NCBI RefSeq assembly: GCF_018130695.1
Contig: NZ_JAFCJX010000002.1
Coordinates: 310,001-374,000 of the forward strand
Reading direction: 5' to 3'
Length of the DNA: 64,000 bases
Source of the DNA: Bradyrhizobium jicamae
GTDB taxonomy: Bacteria; Pseudomonadota; Alphaproteobacteria; Rhizobiales; Xanthobacteraceae
The notes beneath the pieces were generated by a model, which saw only the letters and a program-made list of their open reading frames with translations, did not search any database and was not told where the DNA came from. Below are positions 26,048-35,594 of this stretch, one piece after another. Numbering within the stretch: the first letter of the stretch is position 1; the number at the start of each line of letters is the position of its first letter. The translations under genes and the position numbers were made by a program.

Positions 26048-27982
26048 TCACGCCAGCTTGACGGTCTCGGCCTTGAAATCCTTGCCAAGCGCCGCGAACA
26101 CCTTGGCGACGATGCTCTTGGCGTCGAGGCCGGCGCGGGCATACATCGCGTTCGGCGTGTCGTGGTCGAGGAACATGTCGGGCAGGATCATCGAGCGGAA
26201 CTTGAGCATGCCGCTGTCGAGCATCGCATTGTCGGTCAGGAACTGCGCGACGTGGGAGCCGAAGCCGCCGATCGAGCCTTCCTCGATCGTGATCAGGATT
26301 TCGTGGTCGCGCGCGAGCTTCAGCACCATGTCCTCGTCGAGCGGCTTCATGAAGCGCGCATCGGCGATGGTGGCGGAGAGACCGTGGGCGGCGAGCTCGT
26401 CGGCCGCCTTCTCGCATTCGGCGAGACGCGTGCCGAAGGAGAGCAGGGCGACCTTCTTGCCTTCGCGGATGATGCGGCCCTTTCCGATCTCGAGGGGAAT
26501 GCCGACTTCGGGCATCTCGACGCCGCGGCCTTCACCGCGGGGATAGCGCACCGCGCTCGGCCGGTCGTTGATCGCGACCTGGGTTGCGACCATGTGCACC
26601 AGCTCGGCCTCGTCGGACGCCGCCATGATGACGAAGTTCGGCAGGCAGCCGAGATAGGCGTTGTCGAACGAACCGGCATGGGTCGCGCCGTCGGCGCCGA
26701 CGAGACCGGCGCGATCGATCGCGAAGCGGACCGGGAGCGACTGGATCGCGACGTCGTGGACCACCTGGTCGTAGCCGCGCTGCAGGAAGGTCGAGTAGAT
26801 CGCGCAGAACGGCTTGTAGCCTTCGGTGGCAAGGCCGGCGGCGAAGGTCACCGCATGCTGCTCGGCAATGCCGACGTCGAAGGTGCGGGTCGGGAACGCC
26901 TTGTTGAAGATGTCGACGCCGGTGCCCGACGGCATCGCCGCGGTGATGGCGACGATCTTGTTGTCCTTCTCGGCTTCCTTGACGAGGCTCTGGCCGAACA
27001 CGTTCTGATAGGCCGGCGCGTTCGGCTTGGCTTTCGCCTGCGCGCCGGTGGCGACGTCGAACTTGACGACGGCGTGGTACTTGTCGGCGGAAGCTTCGGC
27101 CGGGCCATAGCCCTTGCCCTTCTGCGTCACGACGTGGACCAGGATCGGGCCGGTCTCCATGTCGCGGACGTTCTTCAGCACCGGCAGCAGATGGTCGAGA
27201 TTGTGACCGTCGATCGGGCCGACATAGTAAAAGCCGAGTTCCTCGAACAGCGTGCCGCCGTCCATCATGAAGCCGCGGGAGTATTCCTCGACGCGGTTGG
27301 CGCGGTTGGCGATGATCTTCGGCAGCCGCTTGTTGATCTGCTTGGCCGCCTCGCGCAGCGAGCGGTAGGTCTTGCCGGAGTAGAGGCGCGACAGATAGGC
27401 GCTCATCGCGCCGACCGGCGGCGCGATCGACATGTCGTTGTCGTTGAGGATCACGATCAGGCGCGAGTTCATCGCACCGGCGTTGTTCATGGCCTCATAG
27501 GCCATGCCCGCCGACATCGAGCCGTCGCCGATCACCGAGATGATGTTGTTCTTGCCGCCGGAGAGGTCGCGCGCCACGGCCATGCCGAGGCCGGCCGAGA
27601 TCGAGGTCGAGGAGTGCGCAGCGCCGAACGGGTCGTAATCGCTCTCGGTGCGCTTGGTGAAGCCGGACAGGCCGCCGGCGGTGCGCAGCGTGCGGATGCG
27701 GTCGCGGCGTCCGGTCAGGATCTTGTGCGGGTAGGCCTGGTGGCCGACGTCCCAGATCAGGCGGTCGCGCGGGGTGTCGAAGATATAATGAATCGCAGTG
27801 GTCAGCTCGACCACGCCGAGGCCGGCGCCGAAATGGCCGCCGGTCACGGACACGGCGTCGATGGTTTCCTGGCGCAGCTCGTCGGCAACCTGCCGCACCT
27901 GCTCGATCTTCAGCTTGCGCAGGTCGTCAGGCGTTCGAATGGTGTCCAGCAGCGGCGTCTTACTAAATTCGGTCACAGCCAT
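26048..27982 (-). CDS. dxs: 1-deoxy-D-xylulose-5-phosphate synthase
   Basis: A 644-residue thiamine-diphosphate enzyme that condenses pyruvate and glyceraldehyde-3-phosphate, the first step of the MEP isoprenoid pathway. The ThDP/Mg motif [18 protein letters not shown] (about residues 150-167), the catalytic histidine region [11 protein letters not shown] (about 45-55) and the transketolase pyrimidine domain ([17 protein letters not shown], about 405) are present. The C-terminal transketolase domain is complete. Start at 27982 (MAVTEF) is chosen; an upstream extension to 28060 has no protein-like features. It is not clearly in an operon. Confidence 0.97.
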   Translation of the reverse strand: MAVTEFSKTPLLDTIRTPDDLRKLKIEQVRQVADELRQETIDAVSVTGGHFGAGLGVVELTTAIHYIFDTPRDRLIWDVGHQAYPHKILTGRRDRIRTLRTAGGLSGFTKRTESDYDPFGAAHSSTSISAGLGMAVARDLSGGKNNIISVIGDGSMSAGMAYEAMNNAGAMNSRLIVILNDNDMSIAPPVGAMSAYLSRLYSGKTYRSLREAAKQINKRLPKIIANRANRVEEYSRGFMMDGGTLFEELGFYYVGPIDGHNLDHLLPVLKNVRDMETGPILVHVVTQKGKGYGPAEASADKYHAVVKFDVATGAQAKAKPNAPAYQNVFGQSLVKEAEKDNKIVAITAAMPSGTGVDIFNKAFPTRTFDVGIAEQHAVTFAAGLATEGYKPFCAIYSTFLQRGYDQVVHDVAIQSLPVRFAIDRAGLVGADGATHAGSFDNAYLGCLPNFVIMAASDEAELVHMVATQVAINDRPSAVRYPRGEGRGVEMPEVGIPLEIGKGRIIREGKKVALLSFGTRLAECEKAADELAAHGLSATIADARFMKPLDEDMVLKLARDHEILITIEEGSIGGFGSHVAQFLTDNAMLDSGMLKFRSMILPDMFLDHDTPNAMYARAGLDAKSIVAKVFAALGKDFKAETVKLA

Positions 27983-28100
27983 ATTCCAATTTTTACAGGT
28001 CGCGGCACGGGGCCGGACGCGAGAGGGGTGCGCGGTCCCGCGCAGTGAAAAGTCAGACACAGGTTTGCCGCCCCGGCAGGCCGATATCTGATCTAAAAGC

Positions 28101-28331
28101 CTAGATGCACTCCGGATAGAACCACGTGACTACAATCACGTTGGTGTCCCAAAACCCGTCCCGGTTCAGTTTATCGAACCATTTGAAGCGCTTGCTGCCG
28201 TCGGAAAACGGCCGCTTGCCACCTTCAAATGCCCATAGAACTGGAAGCATTACACCAAAGCGCCCCCTAAAGCCAACCCGCAAGCCGCACCGGGTTCCCG
28301 ACCAGGGATGCGAAAAGTTCAATGTTTTCAA
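28101..28331 (-). CDS. Possible small protein coupled to the upstream hydrolase gene
   Basis: A 76-residue frame rich in Trp, Phe and Gly. It would start with TTG at 28331, overlapping the stop of the upstream hydrolase by four bases (TTGA), an arrangement that allows translational coupling. The composition looks more protein-like than typical shadows, but no domain is recognised. The local G+C is lower than in the flanking genes, so it could be imported or simply non-coding. The rest of the 345-bp gap before dxs (27983-28100) shows nothing. Confidence 0.35.
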   Translation of the reverse strand: MKTLNFSHPWSGTRCGLRVGFRGRFGVMLPVLWAFEGGKRPFSDGSKRFKWFDKLNRDGFWDTNVIVVTWFYPECI

Positions 28332-29626
28332 CGCATGGAGCGGGCGGAAGGTTCCATGCCGCCCATTTGAGAGGCATGGACATGGTTACCGGCGGCCGAT
28401 TCGATCTCGGCCCAGGCCCGCTCCCGGGCCGCCTTGTCGCCGCTTGCGATGGCCAGTGCGGCGTCGGGATGGGCCATCCGATCGGTCACCGGCACCGGTC
28501 CGCACACGATCATGAAGAAGTCGTACGGAGCCGGCCGGTCATTGGCCATCACGAACTGGAAGTGGACGCGGAAGAACTGCCAGCGGAACGAGTCGTAATC
28601 CTCTTCCCTGACCAGATCGCGGAAACGAACTGCAACAATCCGCGGATTCCGTCTGGCCGCGCCGACATCGATGCCGTGGCTCAAGATCGGATCGAACTGG
28701 AAGAAGTTCATCACGTCCTTGCGCGCCTGGCAGTCGATCCAGTCGATCGAGGGCGCGATCGCGAGCTGCCGCAGGTGCTCGCGGAAATCTCTGGAAACGG
28801 AGTGATAGCCGACGATCGGGAAATTCCCGCCAATGGTCAGAAGCACCACGCGCGGTCCGCGCTCGCCGAGCGCGGGATCGAGCAGAAGCGCCCGCGCCAA
28901 CAGCTCGGTGCCGAGGAACGATCCGGAACTGTGGCCGACGATAACGATTTCGTCGGCGTCCGTCGTGCGCGCGACATTGACGAGATGCTGCGCGAAGCGG
29001 TCGATCCGCCGGTCCCATTCCGGCCGTTCGCGATGCGAGAATTCCCAGGTCCAGATCGTGTCCGCCAGCAGATACAGCACATAGGTGCTGTTCTCGGTGT
29101 ATTTCAGCATGACGCCGAGCAGCGCGATGAAGATCGCGACAGCGGTCGCAATGCTGATCGGCGCTGGAATACCGATCGCCGTCAGCCCCTTCTCGAACAC
29201 GAACGCGACCGCGGCAACCAGCATCGCTTCCAGCAGCAGCACGATGTGCGGATAGGAGATGAAGGTCGCAAAGCGCCAGTTTGCCTTGGCAAAGCGCGCG
29301 ATGGTGCCGGAGACGATCAGCCGCAAATAGATCCAGACCGCATGCAGCACCGTGCGCCAGATTGGGGATGCCAGATCGCGCTGGATGAAATCCTCAAAGC
29401 GCAGGAAATCGTAGGCGGTATGGGTCTGCCAGTCGTCGGCCCTGGTATCGACGGTCCAGGATGCGATCTCGTCATCGGCCGCGACCTTGGGCCGGCTGAT
29501 CGTCGCGTTGACCTGATAGAGCCGGCCGAACTTGCGCAGCTCGGTCCGGAACATGCGGTAATATTGCGCCAGCCCGCGCGGATCGTAACCCTGGATATAA
29601 ATGATATGGCGGTGCTGGACGCGCAA
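28328..29626 (-). CDS. Membrane-associated alpha/beta-hydrolase-like protein
   Basis: A 432-residue protein (from a TTG at 29626; a longer frame to 29716 exists). Two hydrophobic helices lie in the first half (about residues 135-160 and 165-185). The second half has the nucleophile-elbow motif VIVGHSSGSFLGTELLARAL (serine about residue 238), as in lipases and esterases. Other catalytic residues cannot be placed with confidence. The N-terminal HIIYIQGYDPRG resembles the first strand and oxyanion region of such hydrolases. Substrate unknown; a lipid or ester at the inner membrane is a guess. Confidence 0.65.
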   Translation of the reverse strand: MRVQHRHIIYIQGYDPRGLAQYYRMFRTELRKFGRLYQVNATISRPKVAADDEIASWTVDTRADDWQTHTAYDFLRFEDFIQRDLASPIWRTVLHAVWIYLRLIVSGTIARFAKANWRFATFISYPHIVLLLEAMLVAAVAFVFEKGLTAIGIPAPISIATAVAIFIALLGVMLKYTENSTYVLYLLADTIWTWEFSHRERPEWDRRIDRFAQHLVNVARTTDADEIVIVGHSSGSFLGTELLARALLLDPALGERGPRVVLLTIGGNFPIVGYHSVSRDFREHLRQLAIAPSIDWIDCQARKDVMNFFQFDPILSHGIDVGAARRNPRIVAVRFRDLVREEDYDSFRWQFFRVHFQFVMANDRPAPYDFFMIVCGPVPVTDRMAHPDAALAIASGDKAARERAWAEIESAAGNHVHASQMGGMEPSARSMR

Positions 29627-29750
29627 CGAGATAACCCCCCTGAGGGCGCGACTATAGCAGGCCGCCTCCCGCGCCAAGAGCCAATTTGGCCGTAGCACGG
29701 CGCACGCAGCGCACAAATCGGCTGATTGTTGGCAGCTGTTGCCGGGGAAG

Positions 29751-29806
29751 CGCTACTGAACGTCGGCTGCTGGACGTCCGCTACTGAACGTCCACTACTG
29801 AACGTC
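29751..29806. repeat. Four 14-bp tandem repeats covering the 3' end of xseB
   Basis: Four head-to-tail units of 14 bases: 29751-29764, 29765-29778, 29779-29792 and 29793-29806, of consensus CGCTACTGAACGTC on the plus strand. On the minus strand each reads GACGTTCAGTAGCG, i.e. the last codons and stop of xseB (Asp-Val-Gln-stop). Unit two has three to four differences; the others differ by one base at most. The first unit crossed by the gene is its true end; the other three lie after the stop. Confidence 0.92.
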
Positions 29807-30046
29807 TAGAGGCTCGGTGCCCGCGGCCTGGCCGGAGGCATCCGTGGTGATCTTGTCGACGCGGGCTTCCGCCTGGCGCAACAGTTCCTCGCAGCGCCGC
29901 TTCAGCGCCTCGCCGCGTTCATAGATCGCAACCGATTCCTCAAGCGGCACCTTGCCGTCCTCGAGCCGCTTCACGATCGATTCCAGTTCCTCGATCGCGC
30001 GTTCGAAGGAGAGCTTTTTCACGTCGGCTTGGGTGTTTTCGGCCAT
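29795..30046 (-). CDS. xseB: Exodeoxyribonuclease VII small subunit
   Basis: An 83-residue protein matching the small subunit of exonuclease VII, which with XseA degrades single-stranded DNA. The helical core is FERAIEELESIVKRLEDGKVPLEESVAIYERG (about residues 15-46), followed by ALKRRCEELLRQAEARVDKI, both diagnostic. ATG at 30046 is chosen; the frame continues upstream to 30124 without support. The end of the gene is embedded in four 14-bp tandem repeats. It is downstream of a histone-deacetylase-like gene, an association also common in related genomes. Confidence 0.95.
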   Translation of the reverse strand: MAENTQADVKKLSFERAIEELESIVKRLEDGKVPLEESVAIYERGEALKRRCEELLRQAEARVDKITTDASGQAAGTEPLDVQ

Positions 30047-30120
30047 CTCATGTTCCCAGCTGCGCCCGTTCCCCGAGCGCAGAATCAATCGAATTTTTGC
30101 GGGCGTATTGTGGCGGGGAT

Positions 30121-31047
30121 TCAAGCGCCCATCAATGCGGTGACGTGAGATGCCACCGACTCTTTCAGCCCCTGCAAATCATACCCGCCTTCCAGCACCG
30201 AGACCACGCGGCCGCCCGCGCTCCTGTCGGCGACGTCCATCAGCTTCCTGGTCACCCAGCCGAAATCCTCGCCCTTCAGGTTGATCGAGGCGAGGGGATC
30301 GCGGTGGTGCGCGTCGAAGCCGGCGGAGATGATGACGAGCTCGGGCGAGAATTTCGTAAGCTGCGGCAGGATCAGGTTCTCGAACGCCGAGCGGAATTTT
30401 GCGCTGCCATCCTCCGGCGCCAGCGGCGCGTTGACGATGGTGTCGTGCTCGCCGCGTTCGCCCAGCGCACCGGTGCCCGGAAACAGCGGCATCTGGTGCG
30501 TCGAGCAGTACATCACGGTCGGATCGGCCCAGAAGATGTCCTGCGTGCCGTTGCCATGATGAACGTCGAAATCGATGATCGCCGCGCGCTTGATGCCGTA
30601 TTTGCGCTGCGCGTGGCGCGCCGCGATCGCGACATTGTCGAAGAAGCAGAAGCCCATCGGCGTCGACTTCTCGGCGTGGTGTCCGGGCGGCCGCACCGCG
30701 ACGAAGGCGTTGTTGTGCTGGCCCTGCATCACCGCATCGGTCGCGGTCACCGCGCCGCCGACGCCGCGCATCACGGCTTCCCAGGTGCCCGGCGACATCG
30801 AGGTGTCGCCGTCGAGATAGATCATGCCGGACGTGGGCGCGACATGGCGCAACTCGCCGACATAATGCTCGCCATGGCAAAGCAGCACCGAATCCAGATT
30901 GCCTTCCGGCGCCTCGCCGCGCGTCAATCCCTTGAAACGATCTTCGCCGAGCACCTCGGCGACCGCGCGCAGCCGGTCGGGCCGTTCAGGGTGGCCGGGC
31001 GGCGTGAGGTGATTGAGGCAGGCGGTGTGCGTCAGCAGCAGTGTCAT
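30121..31047 (-). CDS. Histone deacetylase family protein (acetoin utilisation-like)
   Basis: A 308-residue zinc amidohydrolase of the class II HDAC/acetylpolyamine amidohydrolase type. The motifs are complete: [20 protein letters not shown] (about residues 135-155), [15 protein letters not shown] (about 175-190, with two metal ligands) and [14 protein letters not shown] (about 255-268). In bacteria such enzymes remove acyl groups from polyamines, proteins or small molecules; the substrate here is not known. It is followed by xseB 74 bases downstream. Confidence 0.92.
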   Translation of the reverse strand: MTLLLTHTACLNHLTPPGHPERPDRLRAVAEVLGEDRFKGLTRGEAPEGNLDSVLLCHGEHYVGELRHVAPTSGMIYLDGDTSMSPGTWEAVMRGVGGAVTATDAVMQGQHNNAFVAVRPPGHHAEKSTPMGFCFFDNVAIAARHAQRKYGIKRAAIIDFDVHHGNGTQDIFWADPTVMYCSTHQMPLFPGTGALGERGEHDTIVNAPLAPEDGSAKFRSAFENLILPQLTKFSPELVIISAGFDAHHRDPLASINLKGEDFGWVTRKLMDVADRSAGGRVVSVLEGGYDLQGLKESVASHVTALMGA

Positions 31048-31136
31048 GCAAATTCCCGGCGCAAACCGATGCGCGTTCCAGTCGGGGCTAATCTAGGCCG
31101 TTACCGGCCGCCCGGAAAGGCCTGAGTTCGTTCTCC

Positions 31137-31215
31137 GTCATTGCGAGCGCAGCGAAGCAATCCATTCTTCCGCACGCTCGGTGACAATGGATTGCTTCGC
31201 TGCGCTCGCAATGAC
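31137..31215. repeat. Palindromic repeat, family B, intact copy
   Basis: Perfect 30-bp inverted repeat: arms 31137-31166 and 31186-31215 (GTCATTGCGAGCGCAGCGAA and on to CCATT), separated by 19 bases. It lies between the upstream end of the histone-deacetylase-like gene and the 3' end of the 5'-nucleotidase gene, both minus strand, and could work as a transcription end. A second, interrupted copy is at 44443-44549. Confidence 0.95.
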
Positions 31216-31221
31216 AACGGC

Positions 31222-32878
31222 TCAATTGATCCTGAGAATGCGATGTCCCGCGGCCGGGCTGACCGGATTGTTGGCCTGGAAGAAGGCATAGAGCGCATCG
31301 ACGTCATAGATGCCGAACCGTTGCGCCGTGCCGTGCGTGAACACGGTAAAACCGTCGCCGCCGTCGGCGAGATAGTTGTTGACGGTAACGCGATAGCTCG
31401 CAGCCAGATCGATCGTCTTGCCGTCGAGCGCCATCTTCTCAGTGACGATGCGGCTGCCGTCCGGCTTGCTCGCGTCCCATGTGAAGGAAAATCCCTTCGA
31501 GACCTGCAGGATCCGCGGCCGCTTCGGATCGGTCCATTGCTGCTCCAGCATGTCCTTCAGCTGCTGGCCGGTCAGCGTCATCGTGACGAGCTGATTGCGG
31601 AACGGCTGGCTGGCGAAGATGTCGGCATAGGTCACCGCGCCGTCCTCGCGGCGGACGATGTCGGTGCGCACGCCGCCGGGATTGGTGAAGGCGATCACGG
31701 CGCCGCCGTTCGCTTCAGCCGAGGTCGCCGCGAGCTGCGCATCGGCGACGATATCGCCGAGCACGCTTTCGCCTGATTCATTCGGCGTGCGCGACAGCGT
31801 CTCCGTCACCGCGCCCGCGGCGCGATTGGCGATGGGGGCGGCGAGCCGGTCATAGGCTTCGAGCAGCGCGCTCTGCTCGGGATCCTTCGGCGTATTGAGC
31901 CGCACGATGGTATTGTCGGCCTTGGCGCTGATCACGTCCTTGGTGGCCGGATCGAGCTGCAGGTCGATCGCGGTGACCAGCGTGCCATATTTGTCGCCCG
32001 AGGTGACGAGACGTCCGTCGATCTCGCAGACATAGGCCTGATGGGTGTGGCCGGAGATCACGAGGTCGACCGCGCGATCGAACTTCTTGACGATGTCGAC
32101 GATCGGCCCGGAGATGCCCGGGCAATCATTATAGTCGCCGGTCGGAAAGCCGCCCTCGTGGATCAGCACCACGATCGCTTCAACGCCCTTTGCTTTCAAC
32201 TCCGGCACCAGCGCGTTCACCGTCGCAGCCTCGTCGCGGAATTCGAGCCCTGCGACGCCGGACGGCGAAACCAGGTTCGGCGTGTTCTTCAAGGTCAGCC
32301 CGATGAAGGCGACCGGAATGCCGTCGAACGTCTTGATCTCGTAGGGCGGAAATACGGTCTTGCCCGCCGCCTTGTCGAACGTGCTGGCGGCGAGGTAGCG
32401 GAATTTGGCGCCGGTGAAGGGATGCGGGCCCTGGCACTTGTCGGTCGGATGACAGCCGCCATTCTGCATCCGCAGCAACTCGTCCTTGCCCTCGTCGAAT
32501 TCGTGATTGCCGACCGAGGAGATCGCAAGTCCCATCATCGACAGCGACTCGATGGTCGGCTCGTCATGGAACATCGCCGACAGGAACGGGCTCGCGCCGA
32601 TCAGATCGCCGGCCGCGACGAAGATGTTGTTCGCATGAGCGCAACTGCTTGACGATGGTCGCCATCCGCTCGGCGCCGCCGGCGGGCACCACGACCTTCT
32701 TCGCGTGGTCGGCGGGATCGCTGATGCGGATGCCGCCGGGCGGGGGCCGCAGATAGCCGTGGAAGTCGTTGATCGCGAGGATGCGCAGATTGACGGGCGC
32801 CGTGCCCTCGGCGCGGACAGGACCGGCAACCAGGGCAAGCGACAGGATGGCGGCGGCGAGGGCAGGCGGGCGGGTCAT
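31222..32878 (-). pseudogene. Bifunctional metallophosphatase/5'-nucleotidase, frameshifted
   Basis: A UshA/5'-nucleotidase-type periplasmic enzyme gene broken by an indel. From ATG 32878 the first frame encodes a signal peptide (ALAAAILSLALVAGPVRAEG) and the first metal motif, ILAINDFHGYL, up to VKQLR. At 32636-32641 the similarity moves to a second frame that continues HANNIFVAAGDLIGASP, GNHEFDEG, GHTHQAY and the C-terminal 5'-nucleotidase domain to the stop at 31222. One base too many or two too few explains it. Without repair, the first frame ends at 32564 and no active enzyme is made. A sequencing error is a possible alternative. Confidence 0.85.
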
Positions 32879-32939
32879 CACGCGTCCATGGAACACGTAC
32901 CCATGACGCAGCGCCACTACATTCTTGCGACGGCCCCGT

Positions 32940-33695
32940 TCAATCCTTCGTGCGCTCGACGAATCCCTTGAAGGCGGCGATCGCTTCCGTCGAGCGCATC
33001 CGCTCGGTGAACAGATGGTTCTCCTGGTCGATCCGCCGCGTGACGTCCTCGGGCGGCAGGCGGATCAGCCGCCGCGAGATCGCCACCGCCTCCGCCGGCA
33101 GCGCGCAGATCTCACGCGCCACCTTCTTTGCCTCGACCTCGGCATGGCCCGCCGCCACCACCGTGTTGACGAAGCCCGCCACGCGGGCGTCGTCGGCGGT
33201 CATGGTGCGCCCCATCACCAGCATCGCAAAGGCGCGCTGATGGCCCATGCAGCGCGGCATCAGCAGGCTCGAGGCGCCTTCCGGCACCAGGCCGTAATTG
33301 CTGAAAGGTGTCGAGAAGCTCGCCGCTTTGCTGGCCAGCACGTAGTCGCAATGGAACAGCATGGTGGTGCCGATGCCGATCGCGACGCCGTCGACGGCGG
33401 CGATGATCGGCTTGACGTTGTGCGCCAGCGAATACAGCAGCTTGACCAGGTTCGAGGCGCGCGGCTGATCGGAAGTACCCTCGTTGAGCAGATCCTCGAT
33501 GTCATTGCCCGCGGTGAAGACGCCGGAGCCGCCGGTCACGATCAGGCAGCGGATATTCGGATTGTTCTGCGCCTTGTCGATCGCATCGCTCACCGCGCGA
33601 TACATGTCCTGGGTGAAGGCGTTCTTCTTCTCCGGACGGCGCAGCCTGATCACCCGCGTGGCGGCTTCATCGGTGACTATGACGTGCTCGGTCAT
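32940..33695 (-). CDS. Enoyl-CoA hydratase/isomerase family protein
   Basis: A 251-residue crotonase-fold protein. The oxyanion-hole region CLIVTGGSGVFTAGNDIEDLL (about residues 50-70) and the second glycine-rich segment AAVDGVAIGIGTTMLFHCDYVLAS (about 100-123) are clear. At the position of the second catalytic glutamate of hydratases the sequence reads LVPEGASS, which keeps a Glu. The hydration or isomerisation substrate cannot be assigned. Divergent from the ring-cleavage dioxygenase gene at 33833. Confidence 0.9.
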   Translation of the reverse strand: MTEHVIVTDEAATRVIRLRRPEKKNAFTQDMYRAVSDAIDKAQNNPNIRCLIVTGGSGVFTAGNDIEDLLNEGTSDQPRASNLVKLLYSLAHNVKPIIAAVDGVAIGIGTTMLFHCDYVLASKAASFSTPFSNYGLVPEGASSLLMPRCMGHQRAFAMLVMGRTMTADDARVAGFVNTVVAAGHAEVEAKKVAREICALPAEAVAISRRLIRLPPEDVTRRIDQENHLFTERMRSTEAIAAFKGFVERTKD

Positions 33696-33832
33696 CAGGC
33701 GGTTCCCCGGGGCGCGCGGCGGGCGGCATCGTTGCCGCCGGCCGGCTTTCTGACATTATCCTTACATGAACCGACACCGGCCCCAAGCGTCGGCCGCGAA
33801 TTTTCCCGCCATGCGACCATGAGGAGAGCGCA

Positions 33833-34774
33833 ATGCAGTTAACCGGCATTCACCATCTGACGGCGATTTCGGCGCGACCGCGCGACAACCTCGCCTTCTA
33901 TACCGGCATGCTCGGCATGCGCCTGGTCAAGAAGACCGTGAACCAGGACAATGTCAGCGCCTACCATCTGTTCTACGCCGACGGCGAGGCGCGGCCGGGC
34001 ACCGACCTCACCTTCTTCGATTTCCCGGTTCCCTCCGAACGCCGCGGCACCAACGCGATTTCACGCACGGGTCTGCGCGTCGCGGGCGAAGCGAGCCTCG
34101 GCTACTGGCGGGATCGCCTGAAAGCGGCCGGCGGCACCACCGGCGATGTCATCGAGGTCGACGGCCGGCTGACCCTGCCGTTCGAGGATGGCGAAGGCCA
34201 GCGCCTGGTGCTGGTCGACGATGGGGGCGCCGGCACGGCTTCGCCTTGGGCGCGCAGTCCCGTGCCGGCGGAGCATCAGATCCGCGGCCTCGGTCCGATC
34301 GTGCTGACCGTGCACGACCTGTCGCGCACATCGGCGGTGTTGACCGACGTCATGAACATGCGCCGCGTGCGCGATTATGCCGCACACGGCGCGCACATCC
34401 ACGTCTTCGACATGGGCGAAGGCGGTCTCGCCGCCGAGCTGCATGTGATCGAGGACAAGGCCTCGCCGATGACCCGGCAGGGCGCCGGCGGCGTCCATCA
34501 TGTTGCCTTCCGCACGCCTGACGAGACGCAGTATCACGGCTGGACCGAACATTTGAGCAAGCTCGGCATCCGCCACTCCGGCGAGATCGACCGCTTCTAT
34601 TTCCGCAGCCTGTATTTCCGCGAGCCCAACGGCATCCTGTTCGAGATCGCCACCGACGGCCCGGGCTTCGCGAGCGACGAGCCGATGGACAAGCTCGGCG
34701 AGAAACTCGCCCTGCCGCCGTTCCTCGAACCGCGGCGCGCCGCGATCGAGGCGGGGCTGAAGCCGATCGAATGA
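33833..34774 (+). CDS. Ring-cleaving dioxygenase of the VOC superfamily (MhqO-like)
   Basis: A 313-residue protein with two vicinal-oxygen-chelate domains (about residues 1-135 and 150-290). Metal ligands are likely His in [10 protein letters not shown] near the start, His in [12 protein letters not shown] (about 223) and Glu in [17 protein letters not shown] (about 265), as in extradiol-type hydroquinone dioxygenases of the MhqO/LinE group. It probably opens or detoxifies hydroquinone-like compounds. The start is ATG 33833, with a GAGGAGAG ribosome site upstream. Seven bases downstream is a PhyH-like gene, likely in the same transcript. Confidence 0.88.
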   Translation: MQLTGIHHLTAISARPRDNLAFYTGMLGMRLVKKTVNQDNVSAYHLFYADGEARPGTDLTFFDFPVPSERRGTNAISRTGLRVAGEASLGYWRDRLKAAGGTTGDVIEVDGRLTLPFEDGEGQRLVLVDDGGAGTASPWARSPVPAEHQIRGLGPIVLTVHDLSRTSAVLTDVMNMRRVRDYAAHGAHIHVFDMGEGGLAAELHVIEDKASPMTRQGAGGVHHVAFRTPDETQYHGWTEHLSKLGIRHSGEIDRFYFRSLYFREPNGILFEIATDGPGFASDEPMDKLGEKLALPPFLEPRRAAIEAGLKPIE

Positions 34775-34781
34775 CGCGCAC

Positions 34782-35468
34782 ATGACATTGTCGGACCGCG
34801 ACACCGAAATTTTTACGCGCGACGGCGCGTTGCGACTGGCATCGGCGCTGAACGCGGCGTCGCTCGGTGAGCTCGCGCACGCGCTCGACGATATTCCGCT
34901 GCATCACGCCGGCACCCGGCTGCACGGCGTGGCTGCACTCGATCCATTTCTCGCGACGTCAGGTCCCGTCGGTGCGGTGGCCGCTGCCGCGATCGGCGCG
35001 GCGGCACGGCCGGTGCGGGCGCTGCTGTTCGACAAGACCGCGTCGGCGAATTGGTCGGTGCCCTGGCACCAGGATCGCACCATCCCGGTGGTCGAGCGCG
35101 TCGAGGTCGCGGGCTTTGGTCCGTGGACGATGAAGAGTGGCCTGCTGCACGTCGCGCCGCCTTTCACGGTGCTCGCGAAGATGGTGACATTGCGCGTGCA
35201 TCTCGACGCGGTGCCCGAGACCAACGCACCGCTCCTGATCGCGCCCGGCTCGCATCGGCTTGGGCAAATCAGGGAGCGTGACGTGAAGGACGTCGTGCAA
35301 CGATGCGGTACCGCGGTGTGCGAGGCGGAGCCCGGCGACATCTGGCTGTATTCCACGCCGATCCTGCACGCCTCCGAGGTGGCTCGCGCGCCACGGCATC
35401 GTCGGGTGCTGCAGGTCGATTTCGCGGCGGACGATCTGCCCGGCGGCCTCACATGGCTCGGCGTGTGA
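34782..35468 (+). CDS. Phytanoyl-CoA dioxygenase (PhyH) family protein
   Basis: A 228-residue Fe(II)/2-oxoglutarate oxygenase. The HxD pair is in PWHQDRTIPV (about residues 88-97), and the distal His and Arg lie in ILHASEVARAPRHRRVLQVDF (about 195-215). Two-thirds of the length of classic phytanoyl-CoA hydroxylase is typical for bacterial members, which hydroxylate many different small molecules. Co-directional and nearly contiguous with the ring-cleavage dioxygenase gene, suggesting a shared aromatic or alkyl substrate, but this is inference. Confidence 0.85.
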   Translation: MTLSDRDTEIFTRDGALRLASALNAASLGELAHALDDIPLHHAGTRLHGVAALDPFLATSGPVGAVAAAAIGAAARPVRALLFDKTASANWSVPWHQDRTIPVVERVEVAGFGPWTMKSGLLHVAPPFTVLAKMVTLRVHLDAVPETNAPLLIAPGSHRLGQIRERDVKDVVQRCGTAVCEAEPGDIWLYSTPILHASEVARAPRHRRVLQVDFAADDLPGGLTWLGV

Positions 35469-35594
35469 CACTGCGTTGACCCAGATCAAGCCCCGCGCCT
35501 TTCGGCAAGAAAGACTCAAATCCCGGTTGCATCTCGCTCTCCCGTTAGCGAAACTTCTCCCATCCCGCGCGCCACCTACGATCGCGAGACCGTC

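Noticed and set aside
25733..28048. 771-codon plus-strand frame across dxs
   Set aside because: Antisense to the well-supported dxs gene and running through a repeat; no motif or signal of coding.
29751..29806. CRISPR array
   Set aside because: Repeats are 14 bp, directly adjacent without spacers, and cover a gene end; no cas genes are near.
32564..32878. Programmed ribosomal frameshift in the 5'-nucleotidase gene
   Set aside because: No slippery heptamer, stem-loop or internal Shine-Dalgarno is visible at the switch point; an indel is simpler.
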